Assembly (NCBI GenBank): GCA_030919125.1
Contig: CP121470.1
Span: 558,001 to 622,000, forward strand
DNA length: 64,000 bases
Direction of reading: 5' to 3'
Origin: Methanoregula sp. SKADARSKE-2
GTDB taxonomy: Archaea > Halobacteriota > Methanomicrobia > Methanomicrobiales > Methanospirillaceae
The number at the start of each line of letters is the position of its first letter. The first letter of the stretch is position 1. The translations under genes were made by a program, and so were the position numbers. Positions 47,282 to 55,430 of this stretch are shown here, one piece after another. The notes beneath the pieces were generated by a model. It saw only the letters and a program-made list of their open reading frames with translations. It was not told the DNA's origin and did no database searches.

Positions 47282-48478
47282 TTGAAGATCATCAAGGACC
47301 CGGTCCATGGTTACGTAGAAGCTGAGGATTTTATTCTCCCCCTGCTGGACTCCCCGGTGCTCCAGCGTCTCCGGTACATCCGCCAGCTTGGTTTCTCCTA
47401 TCTCGTTTATCCCGGTGCGAACCATACCCGGTTCGAGCATTCTCTGGGCACGATGTTCCTTGCGGATATTGCAGCGAGGAGGTTCGGGCTCGAGGACGAC
47501 GAACGGATGCTGGTGACCGCGGCCGGGCTCCTTCACGATGTCGGGCACGGCCCGTTCTCGCATGCCAGCGAGCCGCTCATGGAAGAGTACCTGCATACCT
47601 CTCACGATGAGATCGGGCCGGTTATAGAAGGACCGGTCCATGACACTCTCACCGGGATCGGGGTTGACCCCCAGGAGCTCGGGGAGGTCGTCAGGGGGAG
47701 ACACCGCCTCTCGGGTATTATTCACGGGGATCTCGATGTCGACCGGATGGACTACCTTCTCCGGGACGCATACTATACGGGGGCCCCGTACGGGACCGTG
47801 GATGCCCAGCGCCTGATACGGTACCTTATCCGGACCGATGAAGGGACCGCGGTTGATGAGAACGGCATGAACGCAGCCGAGGCCCTCCTCATAGCACGGA
47901 CCCAGATGCGCCCGAGCGTTTATTACCACCACGTCAGCCGGATCGGGGAGAGCATGTTCCAGCTCGGCGTGCTCGAACATCTCAAGGGGGATACCCGGAA
48001 GCTGGAGGTGATGATGGCGATGGATGACGCCACCTGCCTCCATGAACTCCTGGTCTCGGGAGAGGTGATCGCGCGGGATATCGCCCGGCGCCTCTACGAG
48101 CGCCGCTTGTATAAACGTGCCCTGTATGTTGGCAGCGAGCAGGTGAATACGGCGGTGTACGAGGCCGGAGTCCCGATAGCGCGGCGGAGGGCAATCGGAC
48201 GGGAGATTGCGGAGGCTGCGGGGGTCCCTGCCCATGAAGTCCTCATCGATATCCCCCCCATCCCCCGGGAGATGTCACTTGGGGTACGGGTACGGAACCG
48301 CAATGCGATTATCCGGTTTGAGGAGATCTCCCCCCGGATCCGGACCCTGAATGCCACGAGGAAGGAGCAGTGGCGCCTCGGGGTCTATACCCTCCATGAG
48401 CACCGTAATAAAGTTGCTGAGGCCGGCTGTGATCTCCTGCACATAAAAAAACCGACCCGGCAGGGAACCCTCTTTTAG
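47282..48478 (+). CDS. HD-domain phosphohydrolase, dNTPase/SAMHD1-like
   Basis: 398 residues. After [10 protein letters not shown] and [13 protein letters not shown] come the metal ligands TRFEHSLG and [13 protein letters not shown] with a downstream [20 protein letters not shown], the classic HD hydrolase set. Homologues cleave deoxynucleoside triphosphates or similar nucleotides. The start is not obvious: no ATG or GTG precedes the conserved KIIKDPVHG in frame, so I take TTG 47282; the in-frame extension to 47024 lies on the opposite strand of cofD and is not plausible. Intact. Confidence 0.87.
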   Translation: MKIIKDPVHGYVEAEDFILPLLDSPVLQRLRYIRQLGFSYLVYPGANHTRFEHSLGTMFLADIAARRFGLEDDERMLVTAAGLLHDVGHGPFSHASEPLMEEYLHTSHDEIGPVIEGPVHDTLTGIGVDPQELGEVVRGRHRLSGIIHGDLDVDRMDYLLRDAYYTGAPYGTVDAQRLIRYLIRTDEGTAVDENGMNAAEALLIARTQMRPSVYYHHVSRIGESMFQLGVLEHLKGDTRKLEVMMAMDDATCLHELLVSGEVIARDIARRLYERRLYKRALYVGSEQVNTAVYEAGVPIARRRAIGREIAEAAGVPAHEVLIDIPPIPREMSLGVRVRNRNAIIRFEEISPRIRTLNATRKEQWRLGVYTLHEHRNKVAEAGCDLLHIKKPTRQGTLF

Positions 48479-48613
48479 GGTGTATTATCGGTCAACCAAG
48501 GTACCTGAAGGAGAACGGCACTTCCGGGAGGGTCAATCCTGTGCAGATCAAGCCCTCCGGATCTTCGGGCGTGCGGGAACTGTAATATACCAACGCTCCC
48601 ATCTCTGTAGTAT

Positions 48614-49048
48614 ATGGACAGCGGTGCAACGCCTGCGATTATTATTTTGCTCCTCCTCGCTGCCGGGATTACTATTGCCGGGTGCACGACGAATCCGGCC
48701 CCGCCTTCCCCACGCCATGCCCCGTTCACCCTTGGTGCCAGTTATCTCAGGCAACCGTACACGTTCTCGAGCGAGACGGAAAATTCTGTCGAGCAGTTCC
48801 ATGTTGGAGACCCTTCATGGGGGATCAATTTCAAGGTAACCCCGCTGGACGATGACGTGGAGGACTGCTGGTTCACGATGAATGTCACCAACGTCGATAC
48901 AAACGAGGTTGAGCACTACGGGTACGGAAGAACATTCCCCCCTGAGAGAGAACAGTTGTATCCGATGTACAGGACCGGATCGTACCAGCTTGAGATGAGA
49001 GGCAACAGGGTCAGAGTTGATCTGCATATCGCAAAACGGGATCCGTAG
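48614..49048 (+). CDS. Small lipoprotein
   Basis: 144 residues: MDSGATPAIIILLLLAAGIT then IAGC, a lipobox, followed by a Pro-rich linker and a beta-rich domain (YTFSSETENSVEQFHVG, WGINFKVTPLDDDVEDCWFT, RTGSYQLEMRGNRVRVDLHI). Exported and lipid-anchored by appearance. No family recognised. A TATA-like gtagtatatgg ends five bases before the start, which is too close, so the promoter is probably further upstream or the element is incidental. Confidence 0.7.
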   Translation: MDSGATPAIIILLLLAAGITIAGCTTNPAPPSPRHAPFTLGASYLRQPYTFSSETENSVEQFHVGDPSWGINFKVTPLDDDVEDCWFTMNVTNVDTNEVEHYGYGRTFPPEREQLYPMYRTGSYQLEMRGNRVRVDLHIAKRDP

Positions 49049-49065
49049 ACCTGAGGTAGGATTGT

Positions 49066-49509
49066 ATGATTGAAGACTGGATCGTCTGGATGGCAGGTGG
49101 TGTGGCAATCATCATCGTGGGGGTTGCCTTCCTGAAGCTGAAAGCATCTGAGCGAAGGATGTACGAGAATACCCACAAACTCCGGATCTATACCGATCTC
49201 TTAAATGCGATCACCGAGCTGAATCTTGCAGGCGGGGATGCGTACAAGATGGATATCGCCAAGCGGAACCTGGCGCTCACCTTGAACCGGCTGAACCTTG
49301 TCGGGAGCACTGGGGTGTTGAAGGGCGTCAACGACCTCCTCGACTTCTTGAATGAGCACAAGGAGAAGGACTACGACACCCTGCGGCTCCACAATATCCT
49401 CAACACCCTTGTTATCGAAGCGCGCCGTGACCTCAACCCCTCCCACGCACGAAAGGTCGAGGAAGCCCAGGTCCGGTATCGCTTCTTTGCGCCGCCGAAA
49501 TCCAGGTAG
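49066..49509 (+). CDS. Membrane-anchored helical protein
   Basis: 147 residues. One N-terminal helix (WIVWMAGGVAIIIVGVAFLK) followed by a charged, helical cytoplasmic domain (MYENTHKLRIYTDLLNAITE, LNEHKEKDYDTLRLHNILN). It lies 17 bases after the small lipoprotein, so the two may be co-transcribed. No domain recognised; the tail resembles protein-interaction helices. Confidence 0.65.
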   Translation: MIEDWIVWMAGGVAIIIVGVAFLKLKASERRMYENTHKLRIYTDLLNAITELNLAGGDAYKMDIAKRNLALTLNRLNLVGSTGVLKGVNDLLDFLNEHKEKDYDTLRLHNILNTLVIEARRDLNPSHARKVEEAQVRYRFFAPPKSR

Positions 49510-49590
49510 TCTCCGGTAACCGGGCAGGATCCGGCATAAACTCTTTTTAGCCTAAATCCGACATTGGTAACACAGGAGAGCGGTAGGCAG

Positions 49591-50145
49591 ATGAAGAAAG
49601 AGTTTGTTATCGGGGTGACGGGAGCGAGCGGCGCGTGCTATGCACGACGCCTGCTTGAGGTGCTCTGCCGGGAGGCAGATGTCCACCTCATCCTGTCCGA
49701 TGTCGGCACGGAGATCGCTGCATACGAGGGCGTATCCCTCTCGGGATTCGATGCAACGTACCATACCATCGATTCTATCGGGGCGCCGATCGCAAGCGGA
49801 TCCCACAGGTTTGATGGTATGGTTGTGGTCCCGTGCAGTGCAAAGACCCTCGCTGCAATCGCCCACGGGTATGCGGAGAACCTCATCACCCGGACGGCCG
49901 ATGTCTGCCTCAAGGAGGGAAGGAATTGTATCCTTGTCACCCGGGAGATGCCGCTCTCGAAGATCCATCTCAAAAATATGCTCGCTGCCGAGGATGCAGG
50001 AGCGACGATCATGCCGGCCTGCCCGGCCTTCTACCACCGGCCGCAGACGATCGACGATCTCGTGGACATGGTCGTTGCCCGAATTCTCGATCATCTCGGG
50101 GTGGAACATACCCTTGCGAAGCGATGGAGTGGTTACGATGCGTGA
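49591..50145 (+). CDS. ubiX: UbiX flavin prenyltransferase
   Basis: 184 residues: FVIGVTGASGACYARRLL (FMN-binding loop), SHRFDGMVVVPCSAKTLA, LVTREMPLSKIHLKN and PACPAFYHRPQ, all typical of UbiX/Pad1. It attaches a dimethylallyl group to FMN to form prenyl-FMN, the cofactor of UbiD-type decarboxylases, so it directly serves the next gene, which it overlaps by eight bases. Start ATG 49591 chosen because the conserved KEFVIGVTGASG follows; an in-frame start at 49564 is less likely. Intact. Confidence 0.95.
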   Translation: MKKEFVIGVTGASGACYARRLLEVLCREADVHLILSDVGTEIAAYEGVSLSGFDATYHTIDSIGAPIASGSHRFDGMVVVPCSAKTLAAIAHGYAENLITRTADVCLKEGRNCILVTREMPLSKIHLKNMLAAEDAGATIMPACPAFYHRPQTIDDLVDMVVARILDHLGVEHTLAKRWSGYDA

Positions 50146-51373
50146 GTTCATAGAAAAGATGCGGGAACGCGGGCTTGTGGTCGATGTTGAGGAGCCGGTC
50201 TCCACGCATATGCAGGCGGCAGAGATCTCGGCATCGACCGACAAGCTCCTCTTCTTCCATAAGATCGAGGGTGCCCGGGCGGTGATGAACCTGACCGCAA
50301 GCCGGACATCCCTCTCGATCGCGCTCGGGATCGAGGAGAAGAAGATCGTACAGACTCTCGCTGAGGCGAAATTCGACGGGATGGTCACGACAGAGGGGAC
50401 GCTTCCGATGACAGAGCCGGATCTCTCGAAGATCCCCATCCTGCACCACTTCCCGAGGGATGCCGGGAAGTACCTCACCTCGGGAATTGTCTTCTCGCGG
50501 TTTGAAGGTGTTGAGAACGCTTCGATCCACCGGATGCTTCTCCTCGATGATCACCGGGTTGCAGGACGGCTCGTCGAAGGCCGGCACACGCACGTGATGC
50601 TCAAAAAGGCGCTCGCGAAGGGCGAGACACTCCCCATAGCCGTCACTATCGGTACGCACCCTGCGGTAACCTTTGCGAGCTGTACCCGGGTCCCGACCGG
50701 CAGGGAACTCAGCTTTGCGTCGGAGCTCATGGGCGGCGAGATGACCGTACGCCGATGCTCCAACGGCGTGCTCGTGCCGGATGCGGAGATCGTGCTCGAG
50801 GGGTACATCGGCTCCGAACTCACCGAGGAAGGCCCGTTTGTCGATATCACCGGCACCTATGATCCCGTCCGGCGCCAGCCGGTCATCGAGTTCACCGGGA
50901 TGTACAAGAGACCCGACTTCATCTACCACGGGATCCTCCCGGGTGGCGATGAGCACAAGATGCTGATGGGTGCGCCGTACGAACCGAAGATCTACAAGGC
51001 GGTTAGTGGGGTTACCGAGGTGAGGAACGTCGTTCTCACCAGAGGCGGCTGCGGGTACCTCCACGCGGTGATCCAGATCAAGAAGAGCACGCAGGGTGAC
51101 GGGAAGAACGCAATCATGGCGGCGTTTGCGGCACACACCTCCTTGAAACACGTCGTTGTTATTGATGAGGACATTGACCCAAAGGACCCGGACGATGTCG
51201 AGTACGCGATCGCGACCCGGGTCAGCGGCGACCGGGACATCCTGGTGATCACCGGGGTCCGGGGTTCATCGCTCGACCCCTGCCAGCTCGAGGACGGGAC
51301 GAACGTCAAAGTCGGTGTGGATGCAACGATGGTGCTCGGGCGCGAGGATGATTTCCGGCGCGCCAGCTGGTGA
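50138..51373 (+). CDS. UbiD-type decarboxylase, probable trans-anhydromevalonate 5-phosphate decarboxylase
   Basis: 411 residues of the UbiD fold: N-terminal REFIEKMRERGLVVDV, prenyl-FMN-binding VTIGTHPAVTFAS and RVPTGRELSFASEL, PFVDITGTYDP and the C-terminal metal-helping FVDIT-PEY region. In several archaea the enzyme next to aconitase X decarboxylates trans-anhydromevalonate 5-phosphate to isopentenyl phosphate in the modified mevalonate pathway. Here it overlaps ubiX and is followed by acnX, which supports that role, but another substrate is possible. Start ATG 50138 (MREFIEK). Intact. Confidence 0.9.
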   Translation: MREFIEKMRERGLVVDVEEPVSTHMQAAEISASTDKLLFFHKIEGARAVMNLTASRTSLSIALGIEEKKIVQTLAEAKFDGMVTTEGTLPMTEPDLSKIPILHHFPRDAGKYLTSGIVFSRFEGVENASIHRMLLLDDHRVAGRLVEGRHTHVMLKKALAKGETLPIAVTIGTHPAVTFASCTRVPTGRELSFASELMGGEMTVRRCSNGVLVPDAEIVLEGYIGSELTEEGPFVDITGTYDPVRRQPVIEFTGMYKRPDFIYHGILPGGDEHKMLMGAPYEPKIYKAVSGVTEVRNVVLTRGGCGYLHAVIQIKKSTQGDGKNAIMAAFAAHTSLKHVVVIDEDIDPKDPDDVEYAIATRVSGDRDILVITGVRGSSLDPCQLEDGTNVKVGVDATMVLGREDDFRRASW

Positions 51374-51378
51374 TCTCC

Positions 51379-52548
51379 ATGCTCCTCGACCGTGAAGACG
51401 AGAGGATCCTGGCCGGCGAGCAGGGCGAGACCCGGCAGAAGATGCTCGAACTCCTCGTTGCGCTGGGCAAGGTATTCGGTGCGGAACGGCTCGTTGCGAT
51501 CAAGAGCGCACAGGTCAGCGGCGCCTCCTACAAAACTATCGGCGAATATGGCCTCCAGTGGCTTGCGAGCCTGGACGCAAAGACAGTCGTGCCGGCGGTC
51601 CTGAACCCGATCGGGATGCCCCGGGGCCGGTGGGAGGAGATGGGCATCGGGCCCGGGTTTGCGGCCAAACAGAACGCGGTTATCGCTGCCTACGAGCGCC
51701 TCGGTATCGCCCTTGAATGCACCTGTACTCCGTACTATCTCCGCCAGACCTCGTTTTCCGACCATCTGGCCTGGTCCGAGTCTTCCGCGGTCAGCTACGC
51801 AAACTCCGTCATCGGCGCCCGGACGAACCGGGAGGGCGGACCCGCCGCCCTTGCCGCTGCCCTGATCGGTAAGACCCCCTGCTATGGCCTGCACCTCCCA
51901 GAGAACCGGACCCCCGCGGTAGTCATCGATCTCCCGACCCCGAGCCGGAAGATGGGGATCGCAGAGTATGGTGCGCTCGGGTATCATGCAGGAAAACTCG
52001 CAGGGAACCGGATCCCGTACTTCCGGGGGATCCGGCCGGACCGCGACCAGCTCAAGGCGCTCGGTGCAGCAATGGCGGCGACCGGCGCTGTCGCGCTTTA
52101 CCATGTTGAGGGGGTAACGCCCGATGCGGTAGCCACCCCTTTTCCGGTAACCGGCCTTGAGACGATCTCGGTTGAACCGGCCGAGTTCGAGCGGCTCTTT
52201 GATGATATCCCGGTCGACGCGGTCGCGGTCGGCTGCCCGCACTGCTCTCCCGAAGAGCTCGGGCAGATCTCCCGGCTCCTGGCCGGGAGGCACGTGAAGA
52301 TCCCGTTCTACGTCTTTGCCTCCCAGGGGGTCATCGATGCCAACCCGCGGCCTGTTGAGGCGATTGAGCGGAGCGGGGCACGGGTCTATGCCGATACCTG
52401 CATGGTGGTCTCTCCGGCTATGGAGCAGTACAAGGCGATCATGGTAAACAGCGGCAAGGCCCTTGCGTATGTCCCGGATATGTGCGGAGCCGTCGCCCGG
52501 ATCGGCACAATCGAGAACTGTGTTGATGTTGCAACCTCGGGGTTGTGA
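51379..52548 (+). CDS. Aconitase X large subunit, probable phosphomevalonate dehydratase
   Basis: 389 residues of the aconitase X (AcnX) type. Landmarks: SGASYKTIGEYGLQWL, LNPIGMPRG, CTCTPYYLRQTSF, GCPHCSPEEL and DTCMVVSPAMEQ; cysteines in these segments are candidates for the iron-sulfur cluster. In archaea this subunit with a small DUF126 subunit dehydrates mevalonate 5-phosphate, the step before the UbiD-type decarboxylase. The small subunit is not in this window. It begins two bases past the ubiD stop, so the genes form one operon. ATG 51379 preferred over GTG 51370. Intact. Confidence 0.9.
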   Translation: MLLDREDERILAGEQGETRQKMLELLVALGKVFGAERLVAIKSAQVSGASYKTIGEYGLQWLASLDAKTVVPAVLNPIGMPRGRWEEMGIGPGFAAKQNAVIAAYERLGIALECTCTPYYLRQTSFSDHLAWSESSAVSYANSVIGARTNREGGPAALAAALIGKTPCYGLHLPENRTPAVVIDLPTPSRKMGIAEYGALGYHAGKLAGNRIPYFRGIRPDRDQLKALGAAMAATGAVALYHVEGVTPDAVATPFPVTGLETISVEPAEFERLFDDIPVDAVAVGCPHCSPEELGQISRLLAGRHVKIPFYVFASQGVIDANPRPVEAIERSGARVYADTCMVVSPAMEQYKAIMVNSGKALAYVPDMCGAVARIGTIENCVDVATSGL

Positions 52549-52695
52549 TCGGGGATCTTTGAAGCATGAGGGGAGATCCCTCGAGATAGCGTTCGTTTTA
52601 ACCTCAAAATTACATACCCTTAACCAGACGACGATGGCGGCTTGTTCGATCATGCGGGAGAGAGATGCGAGAGAGACGGAAGAGGGAGGGGGGTC

Positions 52696-53817
52696 TTGTT
52701 GGATATCTTTGTGAGCTTCGGCCTTCTCGGCATCTTCGCTCTCGTTCTCATCCTCCCCTTCAAGGTAAAGATCGTAGAACACAACCTTGAAGTCTTTCTC
52801 TTTGCCTGCGGCGGTGCAGCCCTGAGTATTGCCGGACTTGCATCCGTGCCGGGTGAACCTGCGGGATGGAGTGGAGCAGTGATCATCGAGGCGCTCACCT
52901 CCCCGCTCAATATCACCAGCATCTGCGGTATCCCAGTCGGGATCGTCCAGATCGTGCTCCTCGTGGGTCTCCTCATCTACGCATTCCACCACTGGCTGCA
53001 GGAAGCCATAACCTCGCTGACCGGCCGGGTCTCTTTAAAAATTATTACCCTCTGCCTGATCGTTATCCTCGGTCTTGTTTCCAGTATCATATCCGCAATC
53101 CTCGCGGCAATCATCCTCGTCGAGATCATCAATGCCCTTCCCCTCGGCCGGCAGGCAAAGATCGATGTTGTTGTCGTTGCCTGCTTCTCGATCGGCCTCG
53201 GTGCCGGCCTGACCCCCCTTGGCGAACCGCTCTCGACGATTGTTGTCTCGAAGCTCGCGGGAGCCCCGTACTTTGCGGACTTCGGTTTCCTGGTACGGAT
53301 CCTGGGGATCTACATCGTCCCGACTGTATTCATCCTCGGGGTTGCCGGGGTCTTTATCTCCACCCTGCGGCACGCCGATGACGAGGTCATCGAATGCCTG
53401 GTCGAGCGTGAATCCATCCGGGAGGTCGTCATCCGGGCCGGGAAGGTGTACCTGTTCATCATGGCCCTCGTCTTCCTCGGCGAGGGGTTCAAGCCGCTCA
53501 TCGTCGATTATATCGTGAGCATCCCCCCCGCGGGCCTCTACTGGATAAATATCGTCTCGGCAGTTCTCGACAACGCGACCCTCGCCGCTGCGGAGATAAG
53601 CCCGGTCCTCTCCCCCCAGCAGATCACCGGGACGCTCCTCGGCCTCCTCATCGCTGGGGGGATGCTGATCCCGGGGAACATTCCCAACATCATAGCCGCG
53701 GGCAAGCTGGAAATTACGAGCAAGGAATGGGCGCGGGTCGGCCTTCCTCTCGGCTTCCTGATGATGGTCTGTTTCTTTGTCATCATCTTCGTCCCTGCGC
53801 TCCTCGGCTTTGTGTGA
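52696..53817 (+). CDS. DUF1646-type cation transporter
   Basis: 373 residues with about eleven hydrophobic helices beginning LLDIFVSFGLLGIFALVL. The family shows the repeated motif GLGAGLTPLGEPLSTIVVSKL in the middle, resembling the ArsB/NhaD-type ion-transporter superfamily. Substrate unknown. The start is a TTG (52696 or 52699) because no ATG lies near the first helix and a strong purine run ggaggggg (52683-52690) sits six bases before it, an unusually clear ribosome site. Frame continues upstream to 52642 but that part is not conserved. Intact. Confidence 0.8.
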   Translation: MLDIFVSFGLLGIFALVLILPFKVKIVEHNLEVFLFACGGAALSIAGLASVPGEPAGWSGAVIIEALTSPLNITSICGIPVGIVQIVLLVGLLIYAFHHWLQEAITSLTGRVSLKIITLCLIVILGLVSSIISAILAAIILVEIINALPLGRQAKIDVVVVACFSIGLGAGLTPLGEPLSTIVVSKLAGAPYFADFGFLVRILGIYIVPTVFILGVAGVFISTLRHADDEVIECLVERESIREVVIRAGKVYLFIMALVFLGEGFKPLIVDYIVSIPPAGLYWINIVSAVLDNATLAAAEISPVLSPQQITGTLLGLLIAGGMLIPGNIPNIIAAGKLEITSKEWARVGLPLGFLMMVCFFVIIFVPALLGFV

Positions 53818-53932
53818 ATCCACAAGGAGCAGATCCCCCGGAGGGAACTTTGGCAGCCTATCTTTTTATCCTGTTTTAGAACGATACTCATTTCGGATGC
53901 TGCACCTGCCTGCGCCGCTGCGATCCGGAGAG

Positions 53933-54708
53933 ATGGGGCGATACCCTGTGCTGACCGCATGGGTTCTCCTCTCCCTTTTTTGGAAGAACCACCTCCCCGG
54001 AATCCTCGGCACAAATGTCGCAAAACTTAAGGAGCAGCGGAAGATCGACGGTCTCATCCGGGCACTCGATAACCCGGACCCCGAGGTGCAGTTCAAGGCC
54101 GCGGAGGCGCTCGGGGAGATCGGTGATGCAGAAGGTCTCCCGGATCGGGGATCCGGCCGTAGGCCCTCTGGCGACCCTGCTGGAGCACCCGGATGATGAC
54201 CGGTACGTCCGGAGCCGGGCAGGCCATGCCCTCGGCATGATCGGTGAGCCGGTCCTGAACCGGCTCTCCGAACTCGTCCGGACAGGAACTCCCCGGCAGC
54301 GGTGGGGGGCAACAATCGCCCTCGGCCTGACCGGAAACCCGATAGCAGCAGAACCCCTTATCGAGGCGCTCGGTGACGAGAGCGATGAGGTGAGGATCGA
54401 GGCCGCAACCGCCCTTGCAGCGATCGGTCGCCCTGCGGTGGAGCCCCTCATCCGGTTCCTGAAGTTCACCCGGGGCGAGATCCGGATCGAGGTGGTGAGA
54501 GCGGCTGGAGATCTTCACGCCGATGATGCTCTCCAGCCTCTCGTCCAGCTCCTCGAAAATGCCGGGGACCGGGGGGGAGGCGATCTCGGAAGCGCTGAGC
54601 GCAATTCTTGTAACGACCGTGGGTCCGATGGTCGGCGGTATATCGGACCAGCAGGGAACGGCCGGTAAACTGGCCGATCGGGAAGGTGAAGATGGTGAAG
54701 CAGAATAA
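53933..54708 (+). pseudogene. HEAT-repeat protein, frameshifted
   Basis: Several HEAT units appear across shifting frames: KLKEQRKIDGLIRALDNPD and QFKAAEALGEIGD in the first, then after about 54140 RIGDPAVGPLATLLEHPDDD, SRAGHALGMIGEPVLNRL, EVRIEAATALAAIGRPAVEP and EIRIEVVRAAGDLHADDALQ, and after about 54590 a last frame with EAISEALSAILVT to 54708. At the first junction one repeat unit is partly lost. The N-terminus is uncertain (possible indel in ttttttgg at 53979). The final codons overlap the next HEAT gene, which is intact. Probably one gene of about 255 residues. Confidence 0.6.
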
Positions 54709-55258
54709 CCCGGCAACCGTTCATCAGCAGGAAGGAGAGAGCCCCGAGCAAATCATCGCAAAATTTGACGATCCCTCCCTTGAGGAGCGGCATACGGCAA
54801 TTGCGGCCCTCGGGAGATGCGGTCTTCCGGCAGTTGCGCCTCTTATCACGATGCTCGCGACCGCTGAGGACAACGATCATCGCTGGTACGCGGCGATGTC
54901 GCTTGGGACTATCGGGGCCGAAGCGATCGAACCTCTCCTTAAGGCCCTGGCTGAGAATCCGGATCGCGACTTCCGGCGGTATGCCGCAGCTGCCCTGGGA
55001 TCCATGGGTGGATCCGCAGTCGAGTCCCTCATCGATGCCATGGGGAGCGAGGACGCCGTTCTCCGGGGGTACATATCCCAGGCGCTCTGCCGGATCGGCA
55101 AGCCCGCGGTTGAACCCCTTACCCGGCGGCTGGACGATGCCGATGCCCTCATCAGGAGCTGCTCTTCCCTCACCCTCTGGCAGATGGGGGAGACCGGGCT
55201 CCCGTCGATGGTAAAGAGGATCCAGGATGAAGTCGCGGAGGACAGAAATCGCTCCTGA
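54692..55258 (+). CDS. HEAT-repeat protein
   Basis: 188 residues with five HEAT repeats (DPSLEERHTAIAALGRCG; AAMSLGTIGAEAIEPLLKAL; RRYAAAALGSMGGSAVESL; GYISQALCRIGKPAVEPL), and an acidic N-terminal tail. A solenoid protein of the same type as the frameshifted neighbour it overlaps and the one at 43825; the two adjacent copies may come from duplication. Binding partner unknown. Start ATG 54692 within the end of the upstream gene. Intact. Confidence 0.85.
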   Translation: MVKQNNPATVHQQEGESPEQIIAKFDDPSLEERHTAIAALGRCGLPAVAPLITMLATAEDNDHRWYAAMSLGTIGAEAIEPLLKALAENPDRDFRRYAAAALGSMGGSAVESLIDAMGSEDAVLRGYISQALCRIGKPAVEPLTRRLDDADALIRSCSSLTLWQMGETGLPSMVKRIQDEVAEDRNRS

Positions 55259-55391
55259 TCTCCGAATTGGTACCCCTTCTCCTTCCCTCCTCCACTCGTT
55301 TTTTTCTGGCTAGTGTCCGGATCCTGTTCGTAGCCGGGGATGGTCCCCCTTATTCTTTCACAACGGTGGATCCAGCCCGCTGCAGGATAAA

Positions 55392-55402
55392 ACAACTATA
55401 AA
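55392..55402 (+). promoter_or_regulatory. TATA box of polC
   Basis: aactataaatc, centred about 33 bases before ATG 55431, giving a very short or no leader. Confidence 0.55.
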
Positions 55403-55430
55403 TCCCGAACCGAGAAAACCATTGTCAGCT

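Noticed and set aside
50992..52992. A 666-codon minus-strand ORF across ubiD, acnX and the transporter
   Set aside because: Spans three well-supported plus-strand genes and has no recognisable motif; a mirror of codon bias.
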